From: Aureococcus anophagefferens
Lineage: Eukaryota > Sar > Pelagophyceae > Pelagomonadales > Pelagomonadaceae
DNA: 64,000 nucleotides
Assembly (NCBI RefSeq): GCF_000186865.1
Contig: NW_008705563.1
Location: 145,809-209,808, forward strand
Direction of reading: 5' to 3'
The position numbers and the translations under genes were made by a program. Positions 43,881 through 53,570 of this stretch are shown piece after piece; the stretch's first letter is position 1; each line of letters begins with the position of its first letter. The notes under the pieces were generated by a model. It made no database searches, was not told where the DNA came from, and saw nothing but the letters and a program-made list of their open reading frames with translations.

Positions 43881-44621
43881 ATGGGCCGCGCCGCCGCCCT
43901 CGTGGTCCTCGCCTGGCTCCGCTGCGCGTGCGCCCAGATCCCCGAGGGGATCGGCTTCGACGACGACGACTTCTTCCGGCCGACGCAGAAGCCCGTCCAG
44001 GTCAACACCTACCAGCAGGGCGCCGAGCACGAGTGGGACGACCCCCACGACGACGACTACAGCGACGACGGGGCGACGATCCGCACGCAGTGCTACACGG
44101 GGAGCGACCTCTACCAGACGGAGAAGACCTTCTGCGACCTCGAGTGCCTCGACTCCTACAAGGGGAAGCGCCGCGTGTCGCGCGCGTCGGGCCGCGACGG
44201 CGCGATCGACGACGTCGACTGCTCCGGCCCCTGGTACTGCTCCAAGATGGAGATCTGCCAGATGTACCACCAGAAGAACACGAACGACCAGGAGCAGGGC
44301 TTCCAGCGGGGCTGCATGACCGTGCGGTCCTGCGCGAACCACAGCCAGTGCTTCCCGACGGCGCAGGACCAGCGGAACATGAACATCCAGTGGTACGACG
44401 GCTGGGACGGCACCATGGCCGACCTCGGCAGCAGGATCCGCGACCACGGCTTCAAGATGTTCTACGGCGGCATGACCTTCGAGACGACGTGCTGCGTCAA
44501 CCGCCACAACTACCGGCCGGGCATCGACACGCCCTGCAACGCCGCGTCGGCGACGACGGTCCGCGGCGCCCTCGCGTTCGCCGCCCTCGCCGGCGTCGCC
44601 GCCCTCCTCCGCGGCACCTAA
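43881..44621 (+). CDS. Secreted cysteine-rich protein with Ly6/uPAR-like end and hydrophobic tail
   Basis: 246 residues. Signal peptide MGRAAALVVLAWLRCACA, then an Asp-rich acidic stretch, then a Cys-rich module (about 14 Cys, residues 70-220) ending TTCCVNRHNYRPGIDTPCNAA. The last part recalls the CC...CN close of three-finger Ly6/uPAR domains. The final 20 residues are hydrophobic (VRGALAFAALAGVAALL), as in GPI-anchored proteins. A cell-surface protein is therefore likely. The three-finger assignment rests on cysteine spacing only. Confidence 0.65.
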   Translation: MGRAAALVVLAWLRCACAQIPEGIGFDDDDFFRPTQKPVQVNTYQQGAEHEWDDPHDDDYSDDGATIRTQCYTGSDLYQTEKTFCDLECLDSYKGKRRVSRASGRDGAIDDVDCSGPWYCSKMEICQMYHQKNTNDQEQGFQRGCMTVRSCANHSQCFPTAQDQRNMNIQWYDGWDGTMADLGSRIRDHGFKMFYGGMTFETTCCVNRHNYRPGIDTPCNAASATTVRGALAFAALAGVAALLRGT

Positions 44622-44641
44622 GGGCCCTCCGCGAAAACTAC

Positions 44642-45403
44642 TTAGGTCTTCGCGGCCTCGCGGCGCTTGTGGTGCTTGCCGCCGCGGCGCCGCGGCTTCG
44701 CCTTCGGTGGCTTCGGCGGCGAGTGGGCCTCGACGCCCGTCGGCGACGCGTCGCCGCGCGCCGCCGCGACGCGCCGGGGCACGGCCCACTTGTCCTCGTG
44801 GACCTCGTCGACGACGGTCCGCCGGAGCCGGACCTCCGAGAGGCGCCGCGCGCCGTCCGGCGCGGAGATGAGAGGCAGGGGCACCGTCCCCGCCGCGCAG
44901 CGGTGCGTCGCGAGGTCGCGCCGCGACATGAACGCGCCGCACGCCGGGCACGCGGCCTCGTAGGACTCGTCGACGGCGCGCCCGGGCGCCGCCGCGTCGC
45001 CGTTCCGCGCCGCCGGCGACGCGAGGTAGGCGTCCATGAGCTGGCGGCTGATGACGCCGCCGCCGTCGCACAGCAGGCAGTCGCCCTCGCTCAGGAAGAG
45101 CCGCGAGCCGCACGGGCAGAGGCACGCCATCGACCGCCACGGGTCGTCCGCGGCGGGCGGCGTTTTCGTCGCCTCCGCCGCCGCGGCTTCGGCCGCGTCC
45201 TGCTCCTGGCGCTGCGTCGTCACGGCGACGAAGACCGCCGCCAGCGACTTGAGCAGCTCGGGCAGCGCGCCGGGGCAGCGCCGGTCCTCCGCGGCGGCTC
45301 TGATGCAGACGTCGCGGATCCAGCTCCGCGCCGCGTCGTCGACGGCGTTCTCCGCGGCCTTGGCCATGGCCGCCTCCAGCTCCAGTCGCGCGGCCTCGGC
45401 CAT
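44642..45403 (-). CDS. Zinc-binding protein with C2HC-type fingers and basic tail
   Basis: 253 residues from MAEAARLELEAAMAK. A helical N-terminal domain (about 1-85) precedes CLCPCGSRLFLSEGDCLLC, a four-Cys zinc knuckle, and CPACGAFMSRRDLATHRC, a C2HC finger. The C-terminus is Lys/Arg-rich (PKAKPRRRGGKHHKRR), which suggests nucleic-acid binding or nuclear import. Upstream the frame is open to about 45571 without an ATG, so a 5' exon may be missing. No family name can be given. Convergent with the secreted protein gene (20 bp). Confidence 0.6.
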   Translation of the reverse strand: MAEAARLELEAAMAKAAENAVDDAARSWIRDVCIRAAAEDRRCPGALPELLKSLAAVFVAVTTQRQEQDAAEAAAAEATKTPPAADDPWRSMACLCPCGSRLFLSEGDCLLCDGGGVISRQLMDAYLASPAARNGDAAAPGRAVDESYEAACPACGAFMSRRDLATHRCAAGTVPLPLISAPDGARRLSEVRLRRTVVDEVHEDKWAVPRRVAAARGDASPTGVEAHSPPKPPKAKPRRRGGKHHKRREAAKT

Positions 45404-45577
45404 GGTCGGCGGCAGCGCTGCGGCCGGACTCGCTGGACAGCCGAGCGCTTCGGACACGGTGGACAGCCGCTCGGCCGATTCGGCGAGCTGATTGGCCAAT
45501 CCGTGGCAGCGCCGGGTACGCGTGCGCGGCGATGCAGATTGCCCCCACACAGGCACGCAACCACGACGCACCGCTTA

Positions 45578-46515
45578 CTACAGGCAGCGGAGCGCGGCGG
45601 TCGAGAGCGCGTAGGACGTCTGTGGTCGTCGCACGAAGGACGTGGGCCCGATGTGGGGGAGGACCTTGCGCGGCGGCCGCGGCGGCGACCGCTTCGGCGA
45701 CGCGTCGGCGTCGCGGGCCTCGGGCCGCGGTCCGCCGCCCGACGGCCGCTGCTTCATCTCGCCGAAGCCGCCGTCGCCGACGAAGCCGAGGTCCTCGTAG
45801 AACGCGACGAGGAAGGGCTGCTCCAGCGAGTTCTTCGCCGTCACGTAGAGGCTCACGGGCTCTCCGCGCCGTGNNNNNNNNNNNNNNNNNNNNNNNNNNN
45901 NNNNNNNNNNNNNNNNNNNNNNNCGCCGTGGGGCGCCATGTCCTTGATGTGGGCCATGGCCGCGTCGATGAGGAACCGCGAGATGCCCCGGCGCCGCCAC
46001 CGCTCCGAGACCGCGACGGCGTTGATGTAGCGCTTGAGAACGTCGTACTGGATCGTCGCGACGACGTCCCCCAGGCGCCGCGCCGGCACGTCGCCCTCGG
46101 GCTCCGGCCGCGCCGCCGTCCCCGTTTCCGGCCGCGGCCCCGCGTCGAAGAGCACCAATCGAAACGGCGCCGGGTAGTGGTAGACGCAGTCGATGGCGCA
46201 CTTCTTCAGCAGGTCGCGCGCGATGGTGCCCTGGGCCTCGGCGTCGCGCGTCGCCCGGAGCGGGTCCTCGAAGGTGAGGCCGAAGGCCTTGGCGCGGTTC
46301 CGCAACCGGATCTGCGCCAGGGGCACGTTCGCGTGCCAGCTCCGCACCTTGCCGTGCTGCTTGATGTTGAGCTTCGGCAGCGCGTGCTGCTCGGCGTAGC
46401 CCGGGATCTTCCACTGCTTCGTGCCGCAGGACATGCACACGTTCTTCTTGTCCTCGAAGATCTCGCTGGGCTTGAGGCGCTGCAGGCGGCAATAGTCGCA
46501 GAGGCGCGGGGCCAT
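45578..46515 (-). CDS. Zinc-ribbon plus GNAT acetyltransferase, interrupted by gap
   Basis: Start MAPRLCDYC at 46515. An N-terminal zinc ribbon (CDYC and CMSC) leads to a basic middle and then a GNAT fold: INAVAVSERWRRRGISRFLIDAAMAHI is motif A with the acetyl-CoA loop RWRRRGIS. After a 50-N gap the last part, VSLYVTAKNSLEQPFLVAFYEDLGFV, is motif B in a different frame. The bases CGCCGTG flank the gap on both sides, so it may be an unmerged overlap rather than real missing sequence. The family acetylates amines or proteins; substrate unknown. C-terminal ~60 residues are Pro/Arg-rich. Confidence 0.68.
45874..45923. other. Assembly gap of 50 N inside the GNAT gene
   Basis: A round-number gap, flanked by CGCCGTG on both sides. 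The gene frame differs across it, so the true length is not 50. Confidence 0.95.
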
Positions 46516-46920
46516 GGTTTCACGCCGGCGCGGCGGTCGCGGTTGGTAGGGCTCGATCGGCGCGGCCGGCGGGGCCGAGCCGGCGGGTCACCCGGGGCTG
46601 CGGCCCAGGGCCGCGAGCCGCGGGAAGGCGCCGGCAGAATGAGAGCTCACAGCGCGTCGGGCTGCCGTCACGGAGCAAAACGCACCGGATCTTGCACCGA
46701 TTGTTGAAGTTTTTTTCTTCGGGACCCTCCCAGTGCTCGTGCGGCGGCGGCGCTCATCATCCTGGCAGCCCACGCCGCGAACCTGCGCATCTTGATCCTT
46801 CGCGGCAACACGCGCCGCGCCGCCACTGACCCCGCGAGACGCGTCCGGCCGGCGCCGCCGGCATTTTCTGGCTCCGTCGCTTAGACTAGCTGCGGCGGTC
46901 GCTTTCTACCAGAGGGGAGT
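46516..46920. other. Intergenic, no gene seen
   Basis: 405 bp between two minus-strand genes. Contains a GC-rich leader-like stretch and a T-rich patch (GTTTTTTTC near 46708). No supported frame or repeat. Confidence 0.55.
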
Positions 46921-47307
46921 TTAGTCGCCCTTCGGCAGGCCCTTCAGCTGGGCCTTCTCCGCGCGCGCCGCCTTCCTGCGCGCCGCGCTGAGACCGCGCT
47001 CGATCTCGATCCACGTGAGCACGTTCTGCACCTTGCGGTAGGAGAACTTGTACTCGCGCTTGAGGCGGTCGTCGTACTTGATCTTCGAGGGCTTCTGGAA
47101 GCCGCGCTTCCGCAGCTTGCGCATGACGCCCGCGCGCTGGAGCTTGCGGTTCAGCAGCGACATCGCGAAGTCGGGCGACGTCCGCCCGTCGATGTCGACG
47201 CTGAACTTCGTGCGCACGCCGCCGAGCAGCGACGTCAGGCGCTGCTGCAGGGGCGGGGCGAAGGCCGACGCCGACGCCGAGAGGCGGCCGAAGGCGGCGC
47301 GCAGCAT
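46921..47307 (-). CDS. Mitochondrial small ribosomal subunit protein bS21
   Basis: 128 residues. The bS21 core is NRKLQRAGVMRKLRKRGFQKPSKIK, with an N-terminal targeting region (MLRAAFGRLSASASAFAPPLQQ) typical of organelle import. A C-terminal extension of ~45 residues is basic and helical, longer than bacterial bS21 (about 70 aa). It would contact the 3' end of small-subunit rRNA. A plastid destination cannot be excluded, because ASAFAP matches the stramenopile plastid motif; however, no long signal peptide precedes it. Confidence 0.72.
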   Translation of the reverse strand: MLRAAFGRLSASASAFAPPLQQRLTSLLGGVRTKFSVDIDGRTSPDFAMSLLNRKLQRAGVMRKLRKRGFQKPSKIKYDDRLKREYKFSYRKVQNVLTWIEIERGLSAARRKAARAEKAQLKGLPKGD

Positions 47308-48206
47308 GTCGCTGCGAGGCGTCGGCAGGCGACGGGGCGCAGCTGGCGGGCGTCGGCGCGGCGCGACGAGTCGATCGAGGTTTGAGGCGCGGCGCGTCGA
47401 GACGTCGAGCACGACGTTCGCAGGCGCGTCGGCGCGCGCGGCGAGGGCAGCGGCGCAGTGGAGCTGGCGGTCGAGGGCGACTGTGGGGCAGTTTTTACCC
47501 TGCCCACGCCACTGGAAAATCGACGATTTTGGGCACCTCGACCGCGGACCACCTGCTTGTCTCATCGTGATGGACGTTTATCTGGGGCTCCGGAACCGCA
47601 GCCGATCATGCTAGGTCATCGATTGGCACAAGTTATGGCCGAAAATGTCGGTTTTTGGAGATTTCCGGCGTGCGCGAGCGCCACGTACGCGCGTCCACCC
47701 GACGGCGGCGGGTGCCACGCACGTCCACGCTGGCCCGGTGAGTCCGGGCGGGCCCCGGGCGGTCGAGCGGGGCGCCGAAGCGAGTATATACGGCCGTATA
47801 CGACGCGTTTGTACTGGTTTAGTACGGCTAGGGTGTACTGGCGAGGCACCAGCGGCAGGAAAACAGGCGCGCAGAGCACCGTTTCGATGGCCGAGCGTCT
47901 TCTGGAGTCGAGACAAGATGTCTCGACGCAACGACAGCGCCAGTCCGCGTTCGTGGGCGCGTCGTCGCTGTAGACCGTGTTGGTGTCGTTTTCGAGGCGC
48001 TGGCAGGAGGCGCCCAAGCTGTAGCTGTCGAGTGCCGCGTTCACCTGACGCGCGGGCCAGCGGAGCCCCGGTGATCGGTCGTGAGAGGGCATCGGAACCG
48101 CTCTGGACGTCCAGGGGCGTCGCGGCGCCGCACACTGGCTCGGAAAGACCGCCGCCAATCGATGAGAATCGAGGAACCGAGGCCGTAGGGTGGTCCGACG
48201 GTACAT

Positions 48207-48277
48207 CTGGCCTGGTTTCGCGAGACATGTTCTTCATAGCAACCCTCTCCGCACTTCCTCCGGAGAAACCAGGCCAG
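48207..48277. repeat. 13 bp perfect inverted repeat with 45 bp loop
   Basis: CTGGCCTGGTTTC (48207-48219) and GAAACCAGGCCAG (48265-48277) are exact reverse complements in the gene-poor region. They could form an RNA hairpin or be miniature-transposon ends; no flanking duplication was identified. Confidence 0.8.
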
Positions 48278-48754
48278 CGAGGTCCGGAACACGTCCAACA
48301 CGCGCCAGCCGTCTCGAGAGAACGCTCCGACGAGGCCGTTGCGTTTTCGACGACGCCCGGACCGTTTCGCGCGCGGCGTCTTCGCAGTGGTCTGGCCACG
48401 CACGGTCCCGAGGCACATGCGGGAGCGCGCGGCCCCACTCCCCGGGGGCGCCGCGCACGCGCTGTTGCGGCGGCCGCTCTCCGAGCCGAGGGCCTCACCT
48501 CCCCAAAGTCAAGATTGACCGCGTGGGCAGGGCACTTGCGCCCTGATTGGCTGGAGGCCGCCACTCGACATCGGCGGCGGCCTGCGCAGCTCGTTCTCGG
48601 CGGCGTCGACACCGATTCGGGTGCGGTTTTCGGTGGCCCCGCGGCGCATCAGTCCTAGGAGGTCGGCCAAAGCTTATTTGTTACCGAGCGACGCGCGCGC
48701 GCGGCCACCGCGGCCGCGCCAGGTGCTCGGATTTGATGATTTCGAGTCGATTCG

Positions 48755-49910
48755 GGGTCATCGAGTCGCCCGAGGCAGCTTTGCCCGTCCCTTGGTCGTT
48801 TTAGGACGCTCAGTACATAGACCGAGCTGACCGGACCGCCAGACGACCATCGGGGCTGTTTTCGAGTCCACGGCTGCGCGTTCGAGGCTTCCCGAGCGAA
48901 ACGCCGACACGCTCTCGAACGCTGTAAAAACGCCGACGGAGCCCGCGACGCGGGACCACTTGTGCAGTGCGACGATGGGCTTACCATGGGTCACGTTCGC
49001 CGCCTCTGTGGCGTCTGACATTCCCGAACTCGCGCAAAACCTTGGATCCATGGGCTATAACTCGCAAATCGACCACTTTTGAGCCGATTCCGGACGCGCG
49101 CGACCGCATCGAGCGCCGACTTTGCGCGTGGTTGTCGTCGCAACATGTCCGGGGCGCGCACACGAAGAAGAACGGCTGGAATCCATGCCATAGCGGCTGC
49201 AAAAGGTCTCGAAATCAGCTCACATGCTCTCTGAGGCGCTCGGAGAGCGTCGGAGCTGTTTCGCCGGGCTAATTTTGTCAAATCTGAGCACCAGTCGCTC
49301 CCAGCCCTCGGCAGCGAGGAGGGCGCCCCATGGGGCCACCAGGGCGCTGTTAGGTAGCCACAAGGGAGCCCTCTCGCGTCCGGGCTCGCGCGGGGCGTGG
49401 GTGTTCGGTAGTCGATGGCTGGGAGCGCGGCGGCGATGGGTCGATTTCTGGACGTGGTGGGCTCGAAAAAGGCCGGTTTGGGGGCGAGGAGTCGAACGCA
49501 GGGCGCCCACGACGCTGCACTCGACGGGCATCGCGTTCGGAGCTCGACGCGCGGTCGTAGTCGTCGCGACGCGCGCGCGAATGCTGAGCCTGGCACCAGG
49601 GCGATATCGGCGCTTTTGGGCCCATGCCGTCGAGGCCATGAAGGCGTCGCAGTAACGTGTCTGACACCTTGGCCGAGTCGTAGGGGTCCGCGCGCCAGCC
49701 GCTGTAGCTCGTACAGCCTCGGAGAAGCCTCTCTCGACGTACACAAGCGCGTCTCGATACAGCGTTCGCGCCAGCGCGCCGAGGTCGCGAGCGCGTGCGA
49801 AAACCGGTTCCCGGGTCCGTCCAACGGTCCACGCAGTTCCGTCCACACATAAACCAAGCAGCGATGACCAAGGGACGGGCAAGGTAGCCTCTGGTCGCGC
49901 TGTGACCCCG
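48755..49910. repeat. Dispersed inverted copies of a CCCGTCCCTTGGTC module
   Basis: Near 48776 the plus strand reads GCTTTGCCCGTCCCTTGGTC. Near 49880 the minus strand reads CTACCTTGCCCGTCCCTTGG. Flanks share GGGTCA, GCGACC and GAGGC in the same order. This indicates two diverged, oppositely oriented copies of one element. Confidence 0.6.
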
Positions 49911-50280
49911 TGGACCATCGCCATCGACCGCCGTCGCAGCCTGTGCCAGCCGATTTTCGCGTGCGCGCGGCGGCGCGCGTCAAACCAAGTCGATGGACCA
50001 TCGCGTAGGGTGTGTGTGACGAACAGCATGGCTTTGAAGCGACCAAATCGGTGCGGAAGTCGCTGAGTTCTGGTGCGCCCATCGGCCGATGTCTAGTGGC
50101 AGTGGCGAGGCGCAAGTGAGGGTAAAGTTTGGCCTCGCTGGATTCTTGCTCAGCGGCGGCGCGCGCGTCGCAAGCTCTGCCGAACAGAAGCCTCCGTCGT
50201 CGGTGCGCCCGCGGTTCCCCTGCCGCGCCGCCCGGACCTCCAAGATTCGCTGCTTCCCGTGCCTCAAGCGGCAGCGGACG

Positions 50281-51271
50281 ATGTCGGGCTTCTGGAGCGA
50301 GGCCCTGCTCTCCGTCCAGGCGAAGCTGGACGCCAAGACGGAGAGCGCCAAGGAGCGGCTCTCGTCCCTCAAGGAGACCGTGGCCGCCACGGTCGAGTCG
50401 GCCCAGGAGCGCATCGCCGCGGACATCGAGAGCCTCAAGGAGGAGCACGCGCGCTTCATCGCCGAGCAGGACGGCGACGGCGGCTCCGGCGACGAGGCCT
50501 CCGGCGGGGCGTACACGGGCCAGAACGACGCGCTGCCCTGGGACGTCCCGGCAAAGGGGAGCGACATCAAGACACTGGTGCTGGGCCTGAGCCGCGACGA
50601 GGCCACGTTCACGCGGCCGCCGCCGGCGGAGGCGACCTACGCGTTCCCCTTCGCGCGCCGCACGGCGCTCATCCTCGAGCTGCTCGAGCTCGACCCGGCC
50701 CTCAAGAAGGCGCACACGAAGCTCGCCCACAAGGCCAAGGAGGAGACCTTCTTCACGAACTACTTTTACCGCGTCGCCGAGGTCCGCGCGGCGCTCGGCG
50801 CCGACCCGCCGCTCGCCGGCGGCCGGCCCGCGGACGCGCTCGCGCCGCCCGTCGTCCAGCGGGAGCCCGCGCCGCCGCCGGCGCCGGCGCCCAAACAACC
50901 CCCGCCGCCGCCGCCGCCCGCGCCGCTGCCGTCGCCGCCGACGGCGCCCGCGCTCGCGCCTNGAGAGGGCCGCCCCGCCGCGCGCGTCCAAGTTCCGCGC
51001 CCCGTCCGAGTCGTCGGCGACGGACAGCGCCGTGCTCATCAACGCGAGCGAGGCCGCGTCCGAGTTCTCGTCCCTCGTCCACGTCGAGGACGACGACCCG
51101 GCGTCGCCCCGGCGCGCGCCCGACGACGCGCTCGGCAGCTCGGGCGAGCTCGTCGCCGACGACGACGCCCTCGACGCCGCCGTCCTCGCGGAGATCGAGA
51201 ACGTCGAGGTCGGCGACGACGACGACGACGACCTCGAGCGCCAGATCGCCGCGGAGCTCGACGGCGTGTAG
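50281..51271 (+). CDS. BSD-domain protein, frame broken at an isolated N
   Basis: Residues 1-228 begin MSGFWSEALLSVQAKLD and include a coiled-coil region and a BSD domain (ILELLELDPALKKAHTKLAH and ETFFTNYFYRVAEVR, with the conserved F-x-x-Y-F pair). After the N at 50962 the continuing acidic tail (SEAASEFSSLVHVEDDDP to QIAAELDGV) is in another frame. One unresolved position thus stands for two or more lost bases, or an indel. The BSD domain occurs in TFIIH p62-like and synapse-associated proteins. The N-terminal SYAP1-like layout (short helix, linker, BSD, acidic tail) fits a cytosolic membrane-trafficking or signalling adaptor. Confidence 0.7.
50962..50962. other. Single ambiguous base causing a frame change
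   Basis: One N after a long Pro/Ala stretch rich in CCGCCG. The coding frame changes from position class 50281 to class 50963 across it, so the local sequence is unresolved. Confidence 0.9.
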
Positions 51272-51444
51272 AGCGGGGGCCGTTCCGCGCCGTAACGCGA
51301 CATGTGCACAGTGCGCTGCCCACTTGGCTGCGCGCGCGCGATGAAAAGGCCGTCTCCCTGAAGGGGCAATGCGCTGTCCCTTGTCCCCGGGGGCTAGCCG
51401 AGGCGTGGTTACGAACATGCCGCCGCGTGTCGAACCGAGCCCGC

Positions 51445-52050
51445 CTACTTCATGGACGCGGCCGTCGCCTGGCACTCCTCGGAGCAGAGCGAGTAGATGT
51501 ATTTGTAGATGTCCTGGAACTTGGGCACGTGGCGCATCTCGAGCTTGGCGCCGTCGCGGAGCTCGATGACCATGTCGCCGACCTCCTTCGAGCCCCGGTA
51601 GACGTACTTGAGGTCGACGATGTCGGAGTAGATGATCTCCGTGAAGTCGTTGCCCCCGAGGCCACTCTGGACGGAGATGCGCCGGCTCGTGATCTTGTAC
51701 TTGACCCAGACCTGCCGCGCGGCCGCGGCCAGGAACGGGACGACGCCGATGATCGTGATGATCGAGATCGCCGGCAGCACGAGCTCCGTGATGGACGGCG
51801 GGCCCTCGAAGAAGAGCGTCTCCGGCGCGAGCGCCGACGCGCTCTTACTCGCCTCGGGGGCCGCGAAGTCCTCGTCGTCGTCGACGAGGTCGCCGTCGAG
51901 CGTCGCCAGCTCGTCGAGGAGCCGGCTCCGCGCCGCGAGGGGCGACGCGCGCGGCGACGCGGCGCAGGCGGCCCGGGCGGCCGGCGCGACGAAGCCGTTG
52001 GCCGTCTCGCAGACCGCGAGCGCGAGGAGGGCGGAGCGGAGGACGGCCAT
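51445..52050 (-). CDS. Plastid-targeted bacterial-PH-like membrane protein
   Basis: 201 residues. MAVLRSALLALAVCETANGFVAPAARAA is a textbook heterokont plastid leader: signal peptide, then Phe at the cleavage site (ANG-FVAP) and a short Arg/Ala/Ser transit peptide. A hydrophobic span (ELVLPAISIITIIGVVPFLAAAA) follows. Then a beta-rich PH-like domain of the YdbS/YdbT type (YKITSRRISVQSGLGGNDFTEI-like start, then DLKYVYRG and MRHVPKFQDIYKYI). It should sit in a plastid membrane with the PH-like part exposed. Function unknown. Confidence 0.78.
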   Translation of the reverse strand: MAVLRSALLALAVCETANGFVAPAARAACAASPRASPLAARSRLLDELATLDGDLVDDDEDFAAPEASKSASALAPETLFFEGPPSITELVLPAISIITIIGVVPFLAAAARQVWVKYKITSRRISVQSGLGGNDFTEIIYSDIVDLKYVYRGSKEVGDMVIELRDGAKLEMRHVPKFQDIYKYIYSLCSEECQATAASMK

Positions 52051-52319
52051 TGTGACTGGGCTCGGTGCTTGATGGCTGCTGATGTGGAGGTGCTCTCACG
52101 CGGCATCCACGGCTTCACCATCGAGAGCTCAGCCAAGCACTGCGCGCCGCTCGCGCCGTCGCCGCCACCGACGCCCAAACCAGTCGACAAGCGGTGCCGC
52201 GAAGCTCGTGAGGAGCACATATCGTGGTCATAGCAGCAGCGCGAGCACGGCCGCCACGCCACTCACCCTGACGCCCGCCCTGCAAACCAAAAAGCGCTTG
52301 TGGTAATTGTCTCGACACA

Positions 52320-53549
52320 ATGCTGCCCATCATCCAGCCGGACCAGCTGTCGTCCGTCGCGGCGGCGGCCGTCGCGTTCGCGCTCGTGCTGGGCCTGGTC
52401 TTCGCCGCCGCGCGCGCGGCCGTCGGCGTGACGCCCGGGGACCTGGACTTCGCCGACCGCTTCGCGCGCCACGCACTCGCCGGCGACGACAGGAACTCGA
52501 ACGTCGACGCGGCGGGCGGCCGCGTCGACGTCGACGCGCGCATGCGACGGGAAACGGGCTACGGCGGCGCCGCGGCGCTGCCGCGCGGCGGCGCCGTCGT
52601 CGCGCGGGAGACGCGGACGCGCGACGCCGCGGTCGTGTGCCTGCCCGGCCTCGGGCGCTGCGCGGACGACTTCGACCTCGTCGACGCGTGGCTGGCCCGG
52701 GGCCTCGAGCCCGTCTTCTGCGACTTCCGGCGCTACGGCCGCGCGTTCCGGAATTCCAAGGTCAAGGACGAGCGCTTCAACTACGCGGCCGACTTGCGCG
52801 AGCTCGGCGAGGACATCGACGATTGCGTAGCGTACGCCGCGTCCCTCGGGTACACCTCCGTTGTCCTCTGCGGCCTGAGCACGGGGGGCATGGCGCTCAT
52901 GGAGTGGGCCGTGGCCCTCGGCGACGCGGGGCTGAAGGAGCGGCACGTGGCCGGTCTCCTGTTCTGTTCGCCGTGCGTTCGCATGAACGCCGTGTCCGTG
53001 CCGCGGCCCGTCGACGACGTCGTGCTCGGCGCCTGCCGGTTTTTGCGGTTCCTCGCGCCGGCGACCTACGCGGCCCTCGCGCGGTCCGTCGTCCTCGCGC
53101 GCGACTCGGAGCTCGGCGCGGACCCCGTCGTCGCGGACGGCCCCTCGTGGCTCGACAAGGTCATGGCCGAGCGGCGCCGGTGTTACGACCGCTACCTGAA
53201 CCCCTGCCGGGGCAAGCCGACCTGGCTCGGCTACGTCGTCGCCATGCTCGAGGCCCAGAAGCGGCTCAACAAAGCGCTCGCGAAACCCGGCTTCGAGAAG
53301 CTGGCGATTCCCGCGCGCTGCTTCGCGCCGCGCTACGACGCGTCCTCGCCGGACCGGCCGCCGGGGCCGGTCGAGCCGGGCTCCAAGGTCGACGAGCACA
53401 TCGACGTCAACGAGGTCGAGCGCGTCTTCACGACGGCCTTCGCGGGCGACTTCGCGCGCCTCGACTGCCAGCACGAGGTCCTCGCGTCGTCCCCGGCCGT
53501 CGTCGACGCGGTCCTCGACGCCATGCGCGCGGCCCTCGACGCCGCCTAG
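52320..53549 (+). CDS. Alpha/beta hydrolase (monoacylglycerol-lipase-like), membrane-anchored
   Basis: 409 residues. An N-terminal span (VAAAAVAFALVLGLVFAAA) anchors the protein. The hydrolase core has VVCLPGLGRCADDFDLV (oxyanion region), nucleophile elbow LCGLSTGGMA with Ser, DVNEVERVF in the acid region, and a late CQHEVL with the likely catalytic His. The family cleaves ester bonds in lipids such as monoacylglycerol. The Asp region and His lie in order, so activity is likely. It converges on the thioesterase gene (21 bp). Confidence 0.78.
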   Translation: MLPIIQPDQLSSVAAAAVAFALVLGLVFAAARAAVGVTPGDLDFADRFARHALAGDDRNSNVDAAGGRVDVDARMRRETGYGGAAALPRGGAVVARETRTRDAAVVCLPGLGRCADDFDLVDAWLARGLEPVFCDFRRYGRAFRNSKVKDERFNYAADLRELGEDIDDCVAYAASLGYTSVVLCGLSTGGMALMEWAVALGDAGLKERHVAGLLFCSPCVRMNAVSVPRPVDDVVLGACRFLRFLAPATYAALARSVVLARDSELGADPVVADGPSWLDKVMAERRRCYDRYLNPCRGKPTWLGYVVAMLEAQKRLNKALAKPGFEKLAIPARCFAPRYDASSPDRPPGPVEPGSKVDEHIDVNEVERVFTTAFAGDFARLDCQHEVLASSPAVVDAVLDAMRAALDAA

Positions 53550-53570
53550 GCGCCCTTCTTAGATGAAATT

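Larger units (their letters stand above)
47308..50280. other. Gene-poor 3 kb region with several inverted repeats
   Basis: No supported gene. GC is visibly lower than in the flanking genes. It contains a 14 bp palindrome TATACGGCCGTATA (47787), a hairpin GTCGAGACA-AGA-TGTCTCGAC (47907-47927), a 13 bp inverted repeat with 45 bp loop (48207-48277), an 11 bp inverted repeat (49296/49417), and related segments around CTTTGCCCGTCCCTTGGTC in opposite orientations near 48780 and 49880. Open frames on both strands are long only by chance of composition. Confidence 0.6.

Noticed and set aside
48991..51369. A long open frame on the minus strand across the gene-poor region and the BSD gene
   Set aside because: It is antisense to the BSD domain over its 5' part, has Arg-rich composition typical of GC-driven shadows, and shows no domain.
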